A DNA stretch of 51,673 bases from Solobacterium sp. (GTDB lineage Bacteria; Bacillota_I; Bacilli_A; Erysipelotrichales; Erysipelotrichaceae). Of the stretch, positions 22,359-30,927 are shown in pieces. The notes beneath the pieces are model-generated. The model did no database searches and had not been told where the DNA came from. It saw nothing but the letters and a program-made list of their open reading frames with translations. The position numbers and the translations under genes were made by a program. The DNA lies in NCBI GenBank assembly GCA_024680365.1, contig JAILCN010000073.1, positions 1 through 51,673 on the forward strand, written 5' to 3'. Positions within the stretch are counted from its first letter, which is position 1; every line of letters begins with the position of its first letter.

Positions 22359-25300
22359 TTATTCGGGTATTTTGATGGCGCTGTGGTTGTGGAATGACCA
22401 GGCGTATGCGCTGATGCGGCGGCCGGGATACAGTGCCTTCAGCACTTTGCGGTATGCATTCAGCTGCGGCGTATACGCGTGCAGGATCTCTTCCGGCGTT
22501 TTGCGGTCGGTCTTGAAGTCAACAAGCAGGATCTCATCAGCGCCGATGGCTGCGAAGTCCATCGTACCGTTGATCCGCACGGCTTTGTCTTCATAATAGA
22601 ACGGAAATTCTTTATGGATCTCCATCGTCTTCGCTTTCTGATACAGATCAGAAGCAGCGAATTCCAGAGCGGAAGCGATCATGGACGGCTCTGCGTCCGG
22701 CTGGAAGCTCCTGATGAATTCTGCTGTCCATTCCGCATCATCCGGCAGCTCTTCCATTAACGCGTGCATGCGGGTGCCGTACAGCGCTCCGCCGGAGCTT
22801 TCTTCGCGCAGCGGCGGCAGTCCGGGAACTTCCTGCAGCGGGCGTTCCAGAGAACTCGGCGTCAGGATGTCAGGCAGAAGATCAACGCTGAGGGTAAAGC
22901 GGGGCAGGGCAGCAGGTGCTTCTTTCTGCGCTTTGCTGAGCGCTGCGGGTGAAGGTGTGAATTCTTCATATACTGTTTCCAGCAGACCATGTTCCGTAAT
23001 GCCTTCCGTATGATCCAGTGCGGCTGTGATCAGTCCGGTGATGCCTTTTCTTTCTTCCAGATCAGACAGTGTCAGAGGAGAGCGGAAATCACGGGCGCTG
23101 CTTTCCATATCGACAATGTACAGCTGGTCTTTGGCACGGGTGACGGCAACATAGAGAAGACGGGTGAATTCTTCCAGATCTTCCTGTTCCGTTTTCTGCA
23201 TCGTGCACAGACGGTGGATCGTCGGCAGAACGATCCGCGTCCCGGGATTGATGTCCTTCAGTCCGATCATCAGGTCGTCATCGATCTGAACCGGGGAAGC
23301 AGAGGATATTCCGCGTGAGGAGCCGGTGCCCCACAGGAAGACGCAGTCATACTGCAGGCCTTTGGAGTGATGGATCGTGGACGCGGTGACTGTATCGTCA
23401 TCTGCGCCGACAGTGACAGCTTCTGAACTTTTTTCGTCAGAAGAGATATCGATCTGGCGCATGACGGAAAGAATATCGTCGCTGTCAGCCGCCAGGATCA
23501 GCTCACAGAGATAGTCGAAGTTGGCTCTGTCTTTTTCACTGACCGCGTCATACCAGGCAGTATCGCTGCCGCGCACAGGCGTTCGGGCAAGCAGGGAAAG
23601 CATCGCGTACGTGCCTTCTTCCCGGGCTGTCTGATCCAGTGTATCAAGACAGGCGGAGAGATCCGGATACCGGGTCCGGAGCCCTTTGCGCAGGGAACCG
23701 CAGGACAGCTTCAGCTGCGCGACCTCTTCATCGCTGAAGGCAAACAGCGGAGAAGTCAGAACAGCGGTCAGAGAAAGATCGTCATCCGCGGAATTCAAAT
23801 AGCGGAGCAGACTGAGAATGTCCAGACACAGATCCGACTGATAGAAACCTTCTTTGGTGTCCATGTCATACGGGATGCCGAGACGCTCCATTGCGCTGCG
23901 CACAGCCCGCTGGTCATCGTGGCTTTTGGTAAGCACCGCAAAGCTTCCCCAGCGCATGCCTTTCGTCTCATGCAGAGAGAGGATCTTCTCAGCGATCCAG
24001 GCAGACTTGAGCGCTTTGGCTTTGTGGGAAGGCAGTGCTTTGGGCTTTCCTTCTTTTGTCAGCTCCTGATCCGGACTTTTCAGCAGGATCAGATGGGTGT
24101 GCGGTGTTTCCGTATCTGTCTTCTGACGGTCGCTGCCGGCGGAAACGTTGTCTTCTTCTGTATAGGCATCCTGAATGCCTTCGATATTCATCAGTCTGGC
24201 AAACAGGAGATTGGAGAATTCGACGATCTTCGTATTGGAACGGTAGTTATAGCGCAGTGAGAACACCGCATTGTCCGGATCCTTCATCAGATCCCGCATC
24301 AGCTGCGGTCTGGCCTGACGGAAGCGGTAGATCGACTGCTTGACGTCGCCGACCCGGAAAATAGGCGTATCCTTCGCAATCATGCGGATGATCTTGTCCT
24401 GCAGAACACTAGTATCCTGGAATTCATCGACCATGATCTCATCCAGCGAGCGGTGGATCTTTTCCGCAACTCTGCCGCCGTCCGCCTGCAGGATCTCAAG
24501 GGCGAGACGTTCCATGTCGCTGAAATACATACATGTGTTTTCCCGCATCAGCCGGGCAAGTCCTTCCGCGCTCATCCGCGCCAGGCGGATCAGGGTACGG
24601 ACGATCTTTGCCAGATACGCAGAATTCGCCGCAAAAGTCTCCTGCGGATAGGTGATTGCCAGCAGAGCATCGACCTGCGTCCGGAAGGCGGCATGCAGGG
24701 GAATGAGTTCCGGGTTCTTCGGCTTTTTCTCTTTGATCACAAAGAATTCCAGCATGTTTTCGTAATAGGCCGGATAGTCCTGATCAGCAAGACAGCGGAT
24801 GCAGTCATTGAGACGGCTGATCCCGGCTGTCATCATTTCTTTTTTCAAAGCGCTGTCCGGTGTTTCTTCCAGCACAGTCAGGATCCTTTCCTGCGTCGTT
24901 TTCAGGTCTCTGCATTTTCTTTCCAGCATGGCAAAGAAGGCAGTGCGGATCGTTTCCGGCAGCTGCCGGATGGTCTTGAATGGCACATACTGTTCTTCTG
25001 CTTTTCTGTACCAGTCGTCCGGGTCTTCCGATGACTCCGCGTGGGTGATCACGTTCTGGACGGTTTCAAAGAGAACACTGTAGTCCTCCGGACGTGGCGA
25101 ACAATAGGAAACAAGATCAGCGAGATCCTGACGGTCTGTTTCTGCCAGCTGCGCGAAAGCACTGTCAAAGGCCTCCCTGAACAGGGCGGTATGCACGCCT
25201 TCGCTGATGACGTTTGCCGGAGCAGCAGGATCAAGACCGATCACGCTGTAGTATTTTTTGATCACGCTCAGACACCAGGCATCGATGGTCGTGATCCTGG

Positions 25301-25607
25301 CTTCCGTCAGATGAATGATCTGATCTTCGATATAGGCAGTCTCTTCCGCATTGGAAGAAGATGCTCTGAGTTTGTACAGTTCTTCTGAAAGCCGCGTCTT
25401 CATTTCTTCCGCGGCAGCGGCTGTAAATGTCAGTGCCATGATGCGGGTGATCGGGATCCTGTCCTGAATGATCCGCTTCATGATCCGGGTGACAAGCACG
25501 CGTGTTTTGCCGGCACCGGCAGAGGCACCGACGACGATGTTCCTTCCGCTCAGTTCATTGATCACGTCCTGCTGAAAGGTATCGCATCCGGAGATATCGA
25601 TCTTCAT
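22359..25607 (-). CDS. addA: Helicase-nuclease subunit AddA (RexA)
   Basis: The 1082-residue protein has Walker A GASAGAGKTRVLV near the N-terminus, Walker B DEFQDTS, motif III VGDVKQSIYRFRQA, motif V TIHHSKGLQYDCVF and a C-terminal PD-(D/E)XK nuclease with LLVDFKTDRK. With AddB it forms the dual-nuclease helicase that processes double-strand breaks and loads RecA at Chi-like sites. At 1082 residues it is a little short for AddA (commonly about 1200). AGGAGGTGAT lies upstream and the start overlaps the addB stop by 4 bp. Confidence 0.95.
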   Translation of the reverse strand: MKIDISGCDTFQQDVINELSGRNIVVGASAGAGKTRVLVTRIMKRIIQDRIPITRIMALTFTAAAAEEMKTRLSEELYKLRASSSNAEETAYIEDQIIHLTEARITTIDAWCLSVIKKYYSVIGLDPAAPANVISEGVHTALFREAFDSAFAQLAETDRQDLADLVSYCSPRPEDYSVLFETVQNVITHAESSEDPDDWYRKAEEQYVPFKTIRQLPETIRTAFFAMLERKCRDLKTTQERILTVLEETPDSALKKEMMTAGISRLNDCIRCLADQDYPAYYENMLEFFVIKEKKPKNPELIPLHAAFRTQVDALLAITYPQETFAANSAYLAKIVRTLIRLARMSAEGLARLMRENTCMYFSDMERLALEILQADGGRVAEKIHRSLDEIMVDEFQDTSVLQDKIIRMIAKDTPIFRVGDVKQSIYRFRQARPQLMRDLMKDPDNAVFSLRYNYRSNTKIVEFSNLLFARLMNIEGIQDAYTEEDNVSAGSDRQKTDTETPHTHLILLKSPDQELTKEGKPKALPSHKAKALKSAWIAEKILSLHETKGMRWGSFAVLTKSHDDQRAVRSAMERLGIPYDMDTKEGFYQSDLCLDILSLLRYLNSADDDLSLTAVLTSPLFAFSDEEVAQLKLSCGSLRKGLRTRYPDLSACLDTLDQTAREEGTYAMLSLLARTPVRGSDTAWYDAVSEKDRANFDYLCELILAADSDDILSVMRQIDISSDEKSSEAVTVGADDDTVTASTIHHSKGLQYDCVFLWGTGSSRGISSASPVQIDDDLMIGLKDINPGTRIVLPTIHRLCTMQKTEQEDLEEFTRLLYVAVTRAKDQLYIVDMESSARDFRSPLTLSDLEERKGITGLITAALDHTEGITEHGLLETVYEEFTPSPAALSKAQKEAPAALPRFTLSVDLLPDILTPSSLERPLQEVPGLPPLREESSGGALYGTRMHALMEELPDDAEWTAEFIRSFQPDAEPSMIASALEFAASDLYQKAKTMEIHKEFPFYYEDKAVRINGTMDFAAIGADEILLVDFKTDRKTPEEILHAYTPQLNAYRKVLKALYPGRRISAYAWSFHNHSAIKIPE

Positions 25608-28276
25608 TCTGCTATCACCTCCTGTCTGATCAGGGAACCTTCATAGACGTCCCGGGGCTCCCGGCTGTCGCCGTGGAAGCGGCAGATCATGCCGTAGTCA
25701 CAGAACGTGCATGCGTCTTTGACAGGGGCAGCGGCAATGCCGAGAGGATCTTCATCTTCACCGAGAAGCTGCCGGCAGAAGTATTCATAGCAGGTCTCCA
25801 GGCATTCCCGGACCGCGTCATGATCAAAGCATTTCTTCATGCCGCTGACATATCTGCCGTCGGCGTCGATGACATCCGTCCTGTCGCTTAAGCGCCAGCC
25901 TTTGAGCTGCCTGCTTTCGATAAACAGAGAAGAAATGTATTCCGGATCGCTGAGATCGCGGACTTCGGTTTTGAAGCCGGTGCGGGAAAGTCTGACGGCA
26001 TCCGTTTTGTCAGAAGAGATGTTTTCATCTTTTAATGAGAAGTAGTACGCGCAGACAGGCTCGTCGGCAGGATACATTTCTTCCGCGGTCATCAGATAGC
26101 TCAGCAGCTGCAGCTGCAGGCCCTGCTTTACCTTTTTCTCACTGAGGTCTTTGCTGGAAGATTTGTAGTCAAGGATGGCAAACAGGTGATTGCCGGGATC
26201 TCTGCTGATCCGGTCGATCGTGCCGCGCAGGCGGATATGTTCCGAAATGGCAGACAGTTTGAAAGGACGCTCGGCGGCGCAGGGCTTCAGCCGGGTGTTC
26301 TTTTCGTATTCTTTCAGGAACGACGCGGACTTCAGCAGGGAAGCGCACATCCGTTCTGCCGTCAGGTCAATGTAGGCGGCAAGATGCGGATACAGTGCCT
26401 TCATTGCGTCAAAGTACGGCGCGGTCAGCTCAGTGACCGTTTCCCGGTCAATGTGCTCCGCATAGTTTTCATCGATCGTACCGTCATCTTTCTGAATGAC
26501 ATTTTCCATGACGGCATGCTGGATCGTTCCCATGGCAGCCGCGTCCGGCGAAAGAGAATCAGGTGTGCGGAGCTTCAGTCCGGAAGCGATGAAATAACGG
26601 TACGGACAGCCGAACCATGATTCCACAGAACTGACAGAGCCCTGGATCACCATGTTTCCGTTCTCGTCGGTTTCCGTGAAGAGACGGCGTGCTGTTTCCG
26701 CGCTGAGCGCATGGTCAGGCTTTCTGCCGGGCGTCAGGGCAGAGAGAGGAAGGATCCCCTGCGGGATCACATCGCTGCGGGAGGTGATCTCAAATGCCGG
26801 GAAGATCTCACGGCCGAGACTGTCGTTCGTATAACAGGAGTAACGGATCTCACTGCCGCTGCGGCTGACCCATTCGAGCTGTTCGAGATAGATGTCGCGG
26901 CGTTCTTTCAGCTGCGGGAATTTCTCGATCCTGCGGACATAGTCTTCATCGAATACGCCTTCCATTGCCGCAAAGCCTGGATAGGAGGTGCTGGAACAGC
27001 CGGCAACGTAGGAGACAGGACGGGGATCGACAGGATGACGCAGATCTGTAACTGTGCAGAAATCCGTGACAAGGGCATGTTCTGACTGCGCCTGCGCAGC
27101 CAGCTGATCGGCCAGGAACAGGGCGTCCTCCGCTGTTTCAGCAAGCGGCAGACATTCTTCCAGGGCGCTGCGCAGGGTGAGGCCTGCCTGCAGTTCGCTG
27201 TTCTGTTTCAGAAGCACGGAAGATGTCAGTACGGTGTACGCGCTGCGGAGCACATCCTTCGGGTCACTGGCGGATCCAAGCAGATCAAGATCTTCCCGGA
27301 TCGCCGCAAAAAACTGCTTTCCTTCTTCTTCCAGACGATGGATGCGCATCGCTTCCCGGGAAGGCCGGGGCGGATCACCGCGTCTGCCGTTAGTTTTCGC
27401 GACAGCGCTGACATAGTCTTCATAGACGGACGGTGCCTGTGGTCCGGTCATGGTCTGTTCAAGGAAGGCGAACAGTTCCGCGGAGATCCGTACCCGGAAG
27501 GCGCTTCTTTCCGCAGCTTCCAGCAGAGAGCTGCTGTCTTTGCGGAACGCGTAATAAACAAGGGAACGGAAGGCAGCCGGCAGTTTCGGAACATGTCGGT
27601 CTGCCGTATAGGAAAACGGGATCCCGTAACGCGCAAAAACGGTCTTCAGCACCGGCATCTGCGCAGCGGCTGAGCAGAGGATGATATTGCAGGGCTTCTG
27701 TTCCCGGCAGATCTCCTGGGCGATCGCCTCGATCTCACGGCGGACAGAAAGAGCCCGGCGGTATGTCAGAGAAACGGGCTCAGTCCCGGGATAGGCTTCG
27801 GTTTTTACGGTCTGCTGAAGCTTTTTCCGGATCTGATACAGGAACGGCTCATCCGTGAACGAATAGGAAAGGATCAGTCCGTCATGTTCTTCATGCAGAA
27901 ACTGATCTGCGGCTGCGGCATACTGCTTTTCCGCAAGACCGGTTTCCAGAGCGGCAGTGAGGATCTTCTGAAGTTCCTGAAGATCTTCGTCGTCATCCGG
28001 CAGATCGTCCGGCGTGACCTGATACAGGGCAAGTTTTCTCGCGAAAGAAAGGATCTGACTGAAAAAAGCGGGGTAGGAGAACATTTTCCCCCAGCGTTCA
28101 AATTCACTGCTTCTTCTGCGCAGAGAAAGGGCAAGTGAAAAAAGAAGCTGTTCGCTGCTCTTTTCAGCGGCAGGAAACAGCAGGCGCTGCAGAGGGATGA
28201 CTTCGATCCCCGCGGCGCTCTGGATCTGATGCAGAATGCTTTCTTTCCGGTAATCATCAGCAATTATTTTCGTCAT
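25604..28276 (-). CDS. addB: Helicase-nuclease subunit AddB, RexB-like
   Basis: The 890-residue protein carries the AddB-type nuclease: LFAILDYKSSSK plus Fe-S cysteines, one in WFGCPYRYF and three in CTFCDYGMIC near the C-terminus. The N-terminus shows no Walker A loop (no GxxxxGKS), unlike Bacillus AddB (about 1160 residues) but like streptococcal RexB, so it probably does not bind ATP there. It lies directly upstream of addA. No Shine-Dalgarno is visible and an extended -10 element sits just before the ATG, so it may be leaderless. Confidence 0.93.
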   Translation of the reverse strand: MTKIIADDYRKESILHQIQSAAGIEVIPLQRLLFPAAEKSSEQLLFSLALSLRRRSSEFERWGKMFSYPAFFSQILSFARKLALYQVTPDDLPDDDEDLQELQKILTAALETGLAEKQYAAAADQFLHEEHDGLILSYSFTDEPFLYQIRKKLQQTVKTEAYPGTEPVSLTYRRALSVRREIEAIAQEICREQKPCNIILCSAAAQMPVLKTVFARYGIPFSYTADRHVPKLPAAFRSLVYYAFRKDSSSLLEAAERSAFRVRISAELFAFLEQTMTGPQAPSVYEDYVSAVAKTNGRRGDPPRPSREAMRIHRLEEEGKQFFAAIREDLDLLGSASDPKDVLRSAYTVLTSSVLLKQNSELQAGLTLRSALEECLPLAETAEDALFLADQLAAQAQSEHALVTDFCTVTDLRHPVDPRPVSYVAGCSSTSYPGFAAMEGVFDEDYVRRIEKFPQLKERRDIYLEQLEWVSRSGSEIRYSCYTNDSLGREIFPAFEITSRSDVIPQGILPLSALTPGRKPDHALSAETARRLFTETDENGNMVIQGSVSSVESWFGCPYRYFIASGLKLRTPDSLSPDAAAMGTIQHAVMENVIQKDDGTIDENYAEHIDRETVTELTAPYFDAMKALYPHLAAYIDLTAERMCASLLKSASFLKEYEKNTRLKPCAAERPFKLSAISEHIRLRGTIDRISRDPGNHLFAILDYKSSSKDLSEKKVKQGLQLQLLSYLMTAEEMYPADEPVCAYYFSLKDENISSDKTDAVRLSRTGFKTEVRDLSDPEYISSLFIESRQLKGWRLSDRTDVIDADGRYVSGMKKCFDHDAVRECLETCYEYFCRQLLGEDEDPLGIAAAPVKDACTFCDYGMICRFHGDSREPRDVYEGSLIRQEVIAE

Positions 28277-28282
28277 GAACTC

Positions 28283-28291
28283 ATTTTAGCA
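28283..28291 (-). promoter_or_regulatory. Extended -10 promoter of addBA
   Basis: On the minus strand TGCTAAAAT (TGn-TAAAAT) ends 6 nt before the addB ATG. No clear -35 is present. The implied transcription start is at or next to the start codon. Confidence 0.45.
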
Positions 28292-28384
28292 TGTACCTGA
28301 CAGGAAAAATGCCCATTTTGCGATACAGGATACAGGGAGCAGTTTTTTCTGTATAATGAAACATAGTAAGAACGGAGGTATCTT

Positions 28385-28645
28385 ATGCCCAGAGAATTTA
28401 AATATGAAGTGATCAAGAGCATTGCCGTGCTCAGTGAAAATGAATCTTCCACCGGAGCTGTATATTCCAAAGAGCTCAATCTGATCTCCTACAATGACGC
28501 AGAACCTGTCTATGATATCCGCAACTGGACGAAAACTGCGGCAGGCGAAAGAAGAATGGGCAAGGGGATCACACTCAGTATCGATGAACTGGCGGAACTG
28601 AAAGACAGCCTCGACGATCTGGAAGACCTGTTCTTTGCGGAATAA
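28385..28645 (+). CDS. PC4/YdbC-family ssDNA-binding protein
   Basis: The 86-residue protein matches the bacterial PC4-like YdbC family: KELNLISYNDAEPVYDIRNW followed by MGKGITLSIDELAELKDSL. Family members form dimers that bind single-stranded DNA through a PC4 fold and may act in transcription or repair. CGGAGG lies before the ATG and a TATAAT -10 is at 28352-28357. It sits beside the divergent addBA operon, another DNA-end-processing function. Confidence 0.88.
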   Translation: MPREFKYEVIKSIAVLSENESSTGAVYSKELNLISYNDAEPVYDIRNWTKTAAGERRMGKGITLSIDELAELKDSLDDLEDLFFAE

Positions 28646-28708
28646 ATTGAACAAAAAAGAAAAAACTTCCTGTATAATTTTGATATTGGAAGCGCGGAGG
28701 AAAAATAC

Positions 28709-29203
28709 ATGAATACGTATGTTATATATAAATCATCACGGACAGACCGTCTGGAATGCGTTACCTTCTCCGGTGACGAGATCGTCCTGAGAGCGTTTAT
28801 GAACCGGGTGCCGTCTGCCCCGGCGCATATTGAAACAGCCGGCATCAGACTGGTCAGTGAATTCGATGTTGAACAGACGCTGATCCCCGGCGTGACCAAG
28901 CGGGTGATCATGTATGACGGATACAAGGATGTATTCGGCGAGATGCTCTGGAATGACGACGAGACCTATACCCTGAAGTTCCCGGATGAGACTGTGCGGA
29001 TCATCCGTCTGGACAAGCGGACATTCGCCTTTTTCCACGATGACGTATGCGTCGTGACGCTTTCCGGTGCCAAGAACCAGCCCCGCCGCAGTGACGGAGA
29101 ATATGATTATACGCCTGTCTACAAAGCGGAAGCTGCTGAGAATATCTCGCAGAGAACGCTTTATACAGCACTGAGCTTTCTTGTACTTTATTTTGGATTC
29201 TGA
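28709..29203 (+). CDS. Hypothetical protein, 164 aa
   Basis: The protein looks like a soluble beta-rich domain (FGEMLWNDDETYTLKFPDETVRIIRLDKRTFAFFHDD) with a hydrophobic C-terminal segment (TLYTALSFLVLYFGF), perhaps a short membrane or packing helix. The pattern faintly resembles LURP-one/YxjI-like barrels, but I would not assign it. A TATAAT -10 (28673-28678) and GCGGAGG site precede it, and a terminator follows, so it is a single-gene unit. Confidence 0.65.
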   Translation: MNTYVIYKSSRTDRLECVTFSGDEIVLRAFMNRVPSAPAHIETAGIRLVSEFDVEQTLIPGVTKRVIMYDGYKDVFGEMLWNDDETYTLKFPDETVRIIRLDKRTFAFFHDDVCVVTLSGAKNQPRRSDGEYDYTPVYKAEAAENISQRTLYTALSFLVLYFGF

Positions 29204-29224
29204 AAACGCCGGCAGGCGTTTTTT
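29203..29224 (+). terminator. Terminator after the 164-aa gene
   Basis: AACGCC-GGCA-GGCGTT (29205-29220) followed by TTTT. Confidence 0.85.
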
Positions 29225-29251
29225 ACATCAGCAGACAGAGAGGACCAGACT

Positions 29252-29638
29252 ATGACAGAAGAAATGACCAGAGCCGCGAAGAAACCGGCATCGAGCGGCC
29301 GCAAGACGACATCGACCGCCAGAAAGAAGACATCATCGACAGCGAAGAAGCCGGCGTCTTCCGCGAAGAAACCGGCATCGACCGCAAAGAAGAAGCCTTC
29401 TTCCACAGCGAAGAAACCTGCTTCGAGCGCAAAGAAGCCTTCGACAGCTTCGACGTTCCGGCTGAGCGCAGCAGAAAAAAAGATCATTACGGATTACCGG
29501 AAGTGCAACGCGCTGATGAAAAAACTGATCGCAGTGCTCGCAGAAAAGGGATCCGGCAATATCACCCGGGCTGAGCTGGAAGGCCTGACCCGCGGCAATA
29601 TGGAGAATCTCCTGGATGATCAGGGCGATCTTCTTTGA
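29252..29638 (+). CDS. Histone H1-like Lys/Ala/Ser-repeat protein, 128 aa
   Basis: Residues 8-66 consist of repeated units of the type AKKPASSAKKP, rich in Lys, Ala, Ser, Thr and Pro, as in histone H1 tails and bacterial H1-like proteins. Residues about 68-128 form a predicted helical, more acidic domain (LSAAEKKIITDYRKCNALMKKL...). The protein probably binds DNA or another polyanion through the tail. AGAGAGGA precedes the ATG. It overlaps the following HAD gene by 23 bp. An alternative is a ribosome- or RNA-associated protein. Confidence 0.75.
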   Translation: MTEEMTRAAKKPASSGRKTTSTARKKTSSTAKKPASSAKKPASTAKKKPSSTAKKPASSAKKPSTASTFRLSAAEKKIITDYRKCNALMKKLIAVLAEKGSGNITRAELEGLTRGNMENLLDDQGDLL

Positions 29639-30413
29639 TATTGACGGCACACTGATCTCCATGAAGACGCGGCGCTTCGAACCGGAGCTGATCCGCGCGC
29701 TTCATCAGCTGAAAGATCAGGGGATCCGCCTTTGCATCGCATCCGGCCGGCCGCCGGTACAGCTGCCGCTGCTGGGGGCGGATTTTAATGCGTTTCCCTG
29801 GGATGCGCTGATCCTGATGAACGGGCAGTACTGTCTGGATGAAAACGGAGAATGTTTCCGTAAAATGCCGATCCCGCAGGAAGCCCTGAGACAGCTGGTA
29901 CCGTGGCTGAAGACAACTGCGGATTACCCGTGCACATTTTATGAAATTGACTATATGTATGACCTGAGGTTCAATCAGGGCATGTATGACTATCTGAAGT
30001 CTCTGGGAAAGGAAGAGCAGATGCCGAAGGTCGATGATCCTGTGCGTTCGTTTACGCATGACACGTATCAGATCTGTCCGTACTTTGATGCCTCCCGTGA
30101 TGAAGAATGGCTGAAGCACGCGCCCGGCATGAAGTCAGCCCGCTGGACGCCGGCCTTTGCCGATATGATCCCGGAAGGCGGCGGAAAGCCGGAAGGCATC
30201 CGGGCCGCACTGGAAAAATGGGGCATCAGCCGGGAAGAATGCATGACATTCGGCGACGGCGGAAATGATATCTCAATGCTCAGATATGCCGGGATCGGCG
30301 TAGCGATGGGAAATGCCGCAGATGATGTCAAAGCGGCGGCGGACTATGTGTGTCCGGCCTGCGAAGACAGCGGCATTCTGGAAGCATTCAGGCATTTCAA
30401 ATTGTTGCAGTGA
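29616..30413 (+). CDS. Cof-type HAD-IIB phosphatase
   Basis: The 265-residue protein has motif I FFDIDGTLIS (D8, D10), motif II ASGRPP and the C-terminal FGDGGNDISMLRYAG with MGNAADDVK, the full Cof-type set. The start lies 23 bp inside the histone-like gene, with GGAG at 29602-29605 as a ribosome binding site. It is the third Cof-type HAD of the window; substrate unknown. Confidence 0.88.
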   Translation: MIRAIFFDIDGTLISMKTRRFEPELIRALHQLKDQGIRLCIASGRPPVQLPLLGADFNAFPWDALILMNGQYCLDENGECFRKMPIPQEALRQLVPWLKTTADYPCTFYEIDYMYDLRFNQGMYDYLKSLGKEEQMPKVDDPVRSFTHDTYQICPYFDASRDEEWLKHAPGMKSARWTPAFADMIPEGGGKPEGIRAALEKWGISREECMTFGDGGNDISMLRYAGIGVAMGNAADDVKAAADYVCPACEDSGILEAFRHFKLLQ

Positions 30414-30426
30414 AACAGTCTTTCCG

Positions 30427-30435
30427 TGCTATAAT
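30427..30435 (+). promoter_or_regulatory. Extended -10 promoter of the small membrane protein gene
   Basis: TGCTATAAT matches the extended -10 consensus; TTGCAG (30405-30410) is the nearest -35-like hexamer, with a long 19-nt spacer. Confidence 0.5.
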
Positions 30436-30457
30436 CATCTGGTATCACGGAGGAATT

Positions 30458-30856
30458 ATGAATTATTTCTTATTTGTTCTGTTCCTGGCAGTGTGCTGGG
30501 GAGTTAGCCTGATCCTGTTCGGTAAGGCAATGGCAGATGCCAGAAACGGAAATTATGTGATGACTGCTGTCAGTATCGCGGTATCGTGCGGTATTCTGGC
30601 GCTGGTCTGGTTCTGTTTCTACAACCAGTTCCTGGCAGCGGTGCTTGGTCTGCTGGCAGGCGCATTTCTTGGCATCGATCCGTTCGGCATGACGCAGGAA
30701 AAAGCGGAAGAGATCGGAAAAGAATACAAGCGTGAAAAAGCGCTGAAAGAACAGCAGGAAGAACAGGAACGTGAAGACGCGATGCGCAAGGCACAGAATG
30801 AGAAGGCCTACCAGGAAGCGATCAAAGAACTGAAGAAGCGTGAATCAGGCAAATGA
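30458..30856 (+). CDS. Small membrane protein with charged coiled-coil tail, 132 aa
   Basis: Two or three hydrophobic segments (about residues 2-22, 33-52 and 56-73) are followed by a highly charged helical tail rich in Glu, Lys and Gln (about 78-132) that should lie in the cytoplasm as a coiled coil. The ORF track start at 30350 lies inside the HAD gene; the ATG at 30458 has CGGAGG and its own promoter. No function recognised. Confidence 0.7.
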   Translation: MNYFLFVLFLAVCWGVSLILFGKAMADARNGNYVMTAVSIAVSCGILALVWFCFYNQFLAAVLGLLAGAFLGIDPFGMTQEKAEEIGKEYKREKALKEQQEEQEREDAMRKAQNEKAYQEAIKELKKRESGK

Positions 30857-30927
30857 TTCATGCTTTTTTTGTCAACCGGGCAGACCATGATAAAATAGAA
30901 GCTGAAATATAACAGGGAGGAAATGAG

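Noticed and set aside
22372-25388. Several plus-strand ORFs of 60-190 aa
   Set aside because: All lie antisense within addA, have no ribosome binding sites and overlap one another in different frames.
29252-29460. CRISPR or intergenic tandem repeat
   Set aside because: The repeated units are in frame, encode KKPASS-type peptide and have a ribosome binding site and start codon; there are no spacers.
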